Positions 59,714 through 64,000 of a stretch of DNA of 64,000 bases are shown piece after piece. The stretch is taken from positions 1 to 64,000 of the forward strand of contig PRDI01000129.1 in NCBI GenBank assembly GCA_003345595.1, in the 5' to 3' direction. The position numbers were made by a program, and so were the translations under genes. The notes beneath the pieces were generated by a model. It searched no databases and had not been told where the DNA came from. It was given only the letters and a program-made list of their open reading frames with translations. This DNA comes from Candidatus Thorarchaeota archaeon (GTDB lineage: Archaea; Asgardarchaeota; Thorarchaeia; Thorarchaeales; Thorarchaeaceae). Position 1 is the first letter of the stretch. The number at the start of each line of letters is the position of its first letter.

Positions 59714-61096
59714 TCACTCCCGGGCCACGTCTTCAATGGCCCGATCCCATTCGTCTTTTTCTTCGGACTCTCCGCGACGCTTCCTACGAACATGCGTCCG
59801 TTCCCTTCTCGCTTTCTCTGCTTTCTTCTTCTTCTGCTTCATCTCTCGCTTTTCCCGTTTCAGCTCCTGTTTCTGCTCCTTGGTCAGATTCCCTTCTATT
59901 TCGACTTCTCTCTTGACAATACTTCCAATCAGCATCGCAGCGAAAGGAAACAAGGCCACTACGGGAACCAAGAACAGAAGCATGAACTCCGGCTGCAAGA
60001 GCTCCACACTATTGGCTATCCCCGTAGGAAGGTTAAGTAATGCCACAAAGACCCACGGGTTCATCAACAGAAAGGAAACACCGACTACTGCCATGAGACG
60101 GATTGCCGAACCAGTTACAGCCGATCTGATGACATAGCTCTCTGACGGCGCAGCCGCCTTGGCTGTCAGTTCATCCTTGGCTGCAGGGTCATTACGAAGC
60201 AGTTCGTCAACAAAATGCTGCAGGCGTCGCACATCTGCTACAGCATCCATATTCTCAAGAGCATCTTTGGTGCCGACGACCTTCCTTTCAATCGCTTCAC
60301 GGAGAAACGAAAAGGCCGTCGCTCCAGAGGACCGACTCATGGCGGTTGTGCTGACTTTCTCGCCCCTCTCCATCCTGTCTTGCTTTCGAGTGGCCATGCG
60401 CAGCGCCAAGAGCTGCTTCTTCAGAGTCTCTTCCCTTTCCTCTATGGGCTTGCCAACGGAGTGACTGTATATCATCTGGTAGCTCGATTCCAGATAGGCG
60501 AATGATACAAGTGCAAGTATCTGTGCCTTGCTGACTAGGAACTCGTAGAAGTCGGTTGGAAAAACCTCGTAGTTGGGAATAGCTACGTCCCTGAAAGCAG
60601 CTATGACCAGTATCAACTGAATAGATATGAAAGCGCCAATCACGAACTTGTGGTCCATCCGGACAAGCGACTGTAGGAACAAGGCAATACCTACTGCGGC
60701 ACATAGGAAATAGAGAAACGTGAAGGTCTGGTTCCAGAGGGTCATTAGTATCCCAATGAAGTCATTCATGAATGATGTGAACACCTCATTCACATTCATC
60801 ATGGGGCCTGAAACACCGTAGGGCTGCATGTACCAGAAACGAAGAATGAGTGTGTTGTACAGGCCCCCCACAAGGTTGTTCAGAACCTGACCACCGAGAA
60901 GAGGGGACGCGACACCATTCACAATCATGATTGCTAGAAAGAACATGATCAGCGAAAGGAGTCTGAATACGGTCACTATGTATTCATAGGGTATGCCCCA
61001 GTCCCACCTCCCAGACATTATGCTATAGACTGTGTACGACAGGTAAACGAAGGTCGCCACAGAAACAACACGCAGAATCCAAGTGACGACTCTCAA
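59714..61096 (-). CDS. Membrane protein of the MoxR/DUF58 operon
   Basis: About 460 residues with at least nine helices in two blocks (about 5-185 and 350-415), a soluble helical middle with QLLALRMATRKQDRMERGE and a long Lys/Arg/Glu-rich C-terminal tail likely coiled-coil. No family name. TTG 61096 overlaps the DUF58 stop, suggesting translational coupling; earlier in-frame codons would overlap DUF58. Last gene of the operon, perhaps the membrane platform of the MoxR-DUF58 chaperone unit. Confidence 0.6.
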   Translation of the reverse strand: MRVVTWILRVVSVATFVYLSYTVYSIMSGRWDWGIPYEYIVTVFRLLSLIMFFLAIMIVNGVASPLLGGQVLNNLVGGLYNTLILRFWYMQPYGVSGPMMNVNEVFTSFMNDFIGILMTLWNQTFTFLYFLCAAVGIALFLQSLVRMDHKFVIGAFISIQLILVIAAFRDVAIPNYEVFPTDFYEFLVSKAQILALVSFAYLESSYQMIYSHSVGKPIEEREETLKKQLLALRMATRKQDRMERGEKVSTTAMSRSSGATAFSFLREAIERKVVGTKDALENMDAVADVRRLQHFVDELLRNDPAAKDELTAKAAAPSESYVIRSAVTGSAIRLMAVVGVSFLLMNPWVFVALLNLPTGIANSVELLQPEFMLLFLVPVVALFPFAAMLIGSIVKREVEIEGNLTKEQKQELKREKREMKQKKKKAEKARRERTHVRRKRRGESEEKDEWDRAIEDVARE

Positions 61097-62415
61097 TGAA
61101 GTGCCACACCCCTCTGCTTTGCAGCATTGTACTGATGGATGATTGCTGGGAGGAAGTCTTCTGGACCCACATTGACAACTTCGATGCCAAACCGTGAAAG
61201 TGCTCGAGAAATCTTGACGCGCCGCTCCCACAGCTCCTCTGAAACGGCCTCCGAGAGGACTCTCTCAACCGGTCCAAACTGTCCTACTGGTGCTTCAAAC
61301 CAGGGACCGAACGGACTGATGACCACGGCCCTGTGTCCGTTTGCCACGACTGCCTTCATTGCATTCAGCAATGGACCGGGCGATTCTTCTAAGTCTGTAA
61401 GAAAGAAGAAGAGGGATCGTTTCCTAGTCTGACTAGTCACGTGTGACACGGCCGTTTCGTAGTCGCTCCAACCCATTGGCTCGGCCATCGCTAGAGCATC
61501 AAGCACCTCGTACATGTGGTCAGGCTTTGTGTTTGGTGGGACGTAGTTGTGAACAACGTCTGAGAACACACACACCCCCACTAGGTCCTTCCTCTCAAGC
61601 CCCATGTATGTGAGTAAGACCGCTGCTCTGATGCCGTATTCAAGCTTGGTGTTTTCTGGGTAGCCATTGCCCATGCTCCCAGATGAGTCAACCATGCAGA
61701 TGAACTGAACATTCTTCTCTTCCTCATACTGCTTGACCATCATCTCTCCTCGCTTTGCAGTCGTCTTCCAGTCAATGAGCTTGAACGGATCACCGGGCAC
61801 GTACTCTCTGAACCCAGCGAACTCAGTGCCCATTCCGACAACCTTAGTCTTGTGAGAGCCGAACATGAGCCCGAGCTGACGTTGTTTGCCTATGGTTTCC
61901 AAGCGGCGCACATCTTTCCAGGTCGGATAGACTAAGATCTCGGTCCTAGCCTTCACGGTTCGCTTGTAGTAGTGGAGTCCAAGCCGGTCACGCATGATGA
62001 CCTCTGTGGGACCGAGATAGTAGCGACCTCGCATCCTGGCCTGCAAGATGTAAGAGAATGCGATACTGCTGCCGGCTTCAATGCGGGAGGCCATGAAGTT
62101 CTCGCCTATAGCCAGTATCCATGTTTCGGGGTATTGATCCCAGACTTCGATGAAGTCGAAGTTGCGGCGCGAGGTATTACGGATAGTCACACGCACCCGG
62201 AGGAAATCACCAGAGAAGACCTTGGTCTTGTCAATCTTCCGATCAACCTCGATGCCAGAGAGGTTGGCAGTCACTGCAAACAGGGGAAGTGTGACCACTA
62301 GACCTACTATCAGATATACGCCAAGAAGAATGAGATAGAAGTTGAAAAAGGAAAAACCACTTGTCAGAAACAGTATTCCCGCGAACAGGACAGTAAATCC
62401 TCTCTGAGTTATCAA
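61093..62415 (-). CDS. DUF58 / von Willebrand A domain protein
   Basis: 440 residues: two N-terminal helices (about 5-50), a beta domain (about 55-160), the DUF58 block YVPGDPFKLIDWKTTAKRGEMM and a vWA domain with metal-ion-dependent adhesion site DSSGSMGNG (about 242) and VCVFSD. DUF58 proteins partner MoxR ATPases. TTG 62415, with GGAG upstream. Close coupling to both neighbours. Confidence 0.88.
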   Translation of the reverse strand: MITQRGFTVLFAGILFLTSGFSFFNFYLILLGVYLIVGLVVTLPLFAVTANLSGIEVDRKIDKTKVFSGDFLRVRVTIRNTSRRNFDFIEVWDQYPETWILAIGENFMASRIEAGSSIAFSYILQARMRGRYYLGPTEVIMRDRLGLHYYKRTVKARTEILVYPTWKDVRRLETIGKQRQLGLMFGSHKTKVVGMGTEFAGFREYVPGDPFKLIDWKTTAKRGEMMVKQYEEEKNVQFICMVDSSGSMGNGYPENTKLEYGIRAAVLLTYMGLERKDLVGVCVFSDVVHNYVPPNTKPDHMYEVLDALAMAEPMGWSDYETAVSHVTSQTRKRSLFFFLTDLEESPGPLLNAMKAVVANGHRAVVISPFGPWFEAPVGQFGPVERVLSEAVSEELWERRVKISRALSRFGIEVVNVGPEDFLPAIIHQYNAAKQRGVALH

Positions 62416-62452
62416 TCTCAGTCTTCTCCAGTGTTGTTCCTTTCAGATCTGT

Positions 62453-63442
62453 CTATTTCGGACAATCCACTTCTCCGAGTATCTTCGAGACAATACGATC
62501 TACGCTCAGTCCCTCGAGCTCGGCCTCCGGTTTCATGACGAGTCTGTGATTCAGGGCTTGAACACAGAGCTTCCGTACGTCCTCTGGGATCACATAATCA
62601 CGCCCCAACATTGCCGCTCTCGTCTTTGATGCACCCATAAGAACGAGAGAAGCACGAGGAGAGCCACCAAGGAGTATCTGAGGGTCATTACGGGTACGAA
62701 CTACGATGTCCCGGATGTAGTTGATTACATCCTCATCCAGGTACACCGTTTTACATGCATTCTGCATCCGGACGATGACTGAGGGGTCAGCAAGCACTCT
62801 CAGATCTGTCGCCTCACCTTGATGCTTCCTCCGAATCACCTCAGCCTCTTCACTGGGCGTTGGATAGTCCAGTACCAGTCGGAACATGAAACGGTCAAGC
62901 TGTGCTTCTGGCAGAGGATAGGTACCCTCTTGCTCGACCGGGTTTTGAGTGGCAATTATGAGAAACGGCAGGGGGAGTTTCCTTGTCACGCCCTCAGTCG
63001 AAACCTGTCGTTCCTCCATAACCTCCAACAATGCACTCTGAGACTTCGGGGGACACCGGTTGATTTCATCTGCGAGCACGAGGTTGGCAAAGACAGGACC
63101 CTTGCGGAACCAGAACTCTCCGCTCTTCTGATTGAAGACGTTGCTTCCGAGAATGTCACTCGGGAGAGTATCGACGGTCAACTGAATCCGCTTAAAGGCA
63201 CAACCCAGAATCGATGCGAAAGTACGGGCCATGTAGGTCTTCGCAAGGCCGGGGACTCCCTCCAACACGACATGTCCATTGGAGAGGAATGCAACCATCG
63301 TGTCTCGTAGGATTTCAATCTTGCCAACGATCACTCTTTGACACTCGCGTATTATCTCTGAAGTCAGGTCATGAACCTCTGCTATGCTCATGGCCTGTGA
63401 AGTGTCGACTTGACTCACTTCCGTTGTTTCTTCTACAGTCAT
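62453..63442 (-). CDS. MoxR family AAA+ ATPase
   Basis: About 329 residues: Walker A GVPGLAKTYMART (about 64), Walker B VLADEINRCPPKSQSALLEVMEERQVS (about 124), sensor 1 FLIIATQNPVEQEGTYPLPEAQLDRF and C-terminal lid with RASLVLMGASKTRAAMLGRDYVIPEDV. MoxR ATPases remodel or activate vWA-domain partners. ATG 63442 follows GGTGAGA that overlaps the upstream stop; TTG 63469 is less likely. Confidence 0.93.
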   Translation of the reverse strand: MTVEETTEVSQVDTSQAMSIAEVHDLTSEIIRECQRVIVGKIEILRDTMVAFLSNGHVVLEGVPGLAKTYMARTFASILGCAFKRIQLTVDTLPSDILGSNVFNQKSGEFWFRKGPVFANLVLADEINRCPPKSQSALLEVMEERQVSTEGVTRKLPLPFLIIATQNPVEQEGTYPLPEAQLDRFMFRLVLDYPTPSEEAEVIRRKHQGEATDLRVLADPSVIVRMQNACKTVYLDEDVINYIRDIVVRTRNDPQILLGGSPRASLVLMGASKTRAAMLGRDYVIPEDVRKLCVQALNHRLVMKPEAELEGLSVDRIVSKILGEVDCPK

Positions 63443-63452
63443 TACTTCTATC

Positions 63453-64000
63453 TCACCTTCTTGATTCAACTAAGAGCGATGATATATTGTGCATCCAGAA
63501 GAAGAGAGTCATCAGCTCGCTCTCTCTGATCTTCATCTTGGGTCTCGAGGATATCTCCTCTATCCTCTCAATCGTCTTGAAGAACTTGGTTTCATCTAGG
63601 CTCGGGTCCTTGTAGCGCATGAGTTCCCACAGCTTCCTTGCATCGTATTCTGACCACATGTGTTTGCGTTTCAGATCGCGCTTGAGCTTCCTGTACAGCA
63701 TCTTCACCACACGTGCATAGTTGCCCTCTGTCCGATAGTAAGTCATGCGCTCGCTGAAGTATGTCTGTCCGCGCCTTAGGAATACGTCAGACACACTCCT
63801 GACCTCTGGCTTCTTCATGTCTGGCAGATACTTCTTGAGACCTATAACAGTCAGTAAGGGATACAACGGAGCAAAGAAGGGCATCGTACTAAGCCATAGA
63901 GCGCGCCCTAGATAGAACCCATAGAAGAACTCTGGTGACTGCCAAGGCACGGCAAGCAGGTTCTCGCAGAAGACAACGGGCCATGATGCGTTATATTGAG
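63453..64000 (-). CDS. Unknown protein of the MoxR operon (DUF4350-like C-terminal part), 5' end outside window
   Basis: At least 182 residues; the frame is open to the right edge (reading WPVVFCENLLAVPWQSPEFF before a possible GTG at 63950). It contains a hydrophobic helix near LWLSTMPFFAPLYPLLTVIG, then RRGQTYFSERMTYYRTEGNYARVVKMLYRKLKRDLKRK and a helical C-terminus. The position before MoxR and DUF58 and the basic helices after one membrane segment fit DUF4350-like proteins common in such operons. First visible gene of the operon. Confidence 0.5.
   Translation of the reverse strand, partial: QYNASWPVVFCENLLAVPWQSPEFFYGFYLGRALWLSTMPFFAPLYPLLTVIGLKKYLPDMKKPEVRSVSDVFLRRGQTYFSERMTYYRTEGNYARVVKMLYRKLKRDLKRKHMWSEYDARKLWELMRYKDPSLDETKFFKTIERIEEISSRPKMKIRESELMTLFFWMHNISSLLVESRR

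Overview
The window looks like archaeal chromosome, most likely from an Asgard archaeon, with Thorarchaeota as my best guess. Archaeal signs are a stand-alone archaeal-type uS19 with a GGTGAT ribosome-binding site, an archaemetzincin, a TrmB-type regulator, an AmmeMemoRadiSam-type radical SAM enzyme, a dehydrogenase/hydratase fusion in archaeal domain order, TATA-like boxes close to start codons, and many GTG and TTG starts. The Asgard call rests mainly on two adjacent minus-strand genes (56.0-56.8 kb) whose products read like profilins. That is a by-eye family assignment, not a database result. No CRISPR array, transposase, rRNA or tRNA was recognised.

Layout. 1-6.4 kb: an S66 LD-carboxypeptidase cut by the window edge, an ATC-hydrolase-like protein, a membrane protein, the radical SAM enzyme, a membrane phosphatase-superfamily enzyme with the build of GPI-ethanolamine-phosphate transferases, and a TIGR04076-like protein. 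6.4-12.9 kb: a fatty-acid island with acyl-CoA ligase diverging from a dehydrogenase/enoyl-CoA hydratase fusion, thiolase, an alpha-toroid protein and a flavin-binding protein. 12.9-20.7 kb: small membrane proteins, an MscL-like channel, nitroreductase, TspO-like protein, a surface-anchored SGNH-like protein, a TIM-barrel protein, endonuclease III and a flavodoxin. 20.8-24.5 kb: a heterodimeric ABC exporter whose first subunit has an unusual beta-rich insertion after Walker A. 24.5-27.6 kb: an ArsR-like regulator coupled to an unknown gene and preceded by a tiny ORF copying the regulator's N-terminal coiled coil, then archaemetzincin. 27.6-32.3 kb: etfB-etfA with a ferredoxin-fused alpha subunit, a seven-repeat secreted propeller gene, and beyond it a decayed second copy of the etfA 3' end.

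32.4-38.6 kb is housekeeping: hexosephosphate mutase, TPR protein, uS19, flavodoxin, M24 peptidase, a thioredoxin-like protein and a membrane-tethered Holliday-junction-resolvase-like protein. 38.7-43.2 kb holds the most system-like cluster: an exported Ig-like protein, a DUF4418-like membrane protein, a CPMCGM (NosL-like) protein, a further exported protein and a MacB/FtsX-type ABC permease and ATPase, facing a convergent membrane protein rich in external cysteine pairs. I infer an envelope metal or thiol handling system. 43.3-49.5 kb: NfeD-like protein, two MFS carriers, an orphan type III-like DNA methyltransferase and a double GNAT protein. 49.5-55.3 kb: an ABC-2 exporter diverging from a TrmB regulator, a Trm112-headed methyltransferase and a winged-helix regulator with a repeated operator-like motif. 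55.3-64 kb: profilin pair, DUF167, an OPT-family transporter under a dyad-flanked promoter, and a MoxR/DUF58 operon running off the right edge.

How the parts may work together: the acyl-CoA ligase, fusion enzyme and thiolase with the ferredoxin-linked ETF form most of a beta-oxidation path. Its acyl-CoA dehydrogenase is not in the window. Start codons were chosen from ribosome-binding sites and family lengths where possible; the many TTG/GTG alternatives make several N-termini uncertain.
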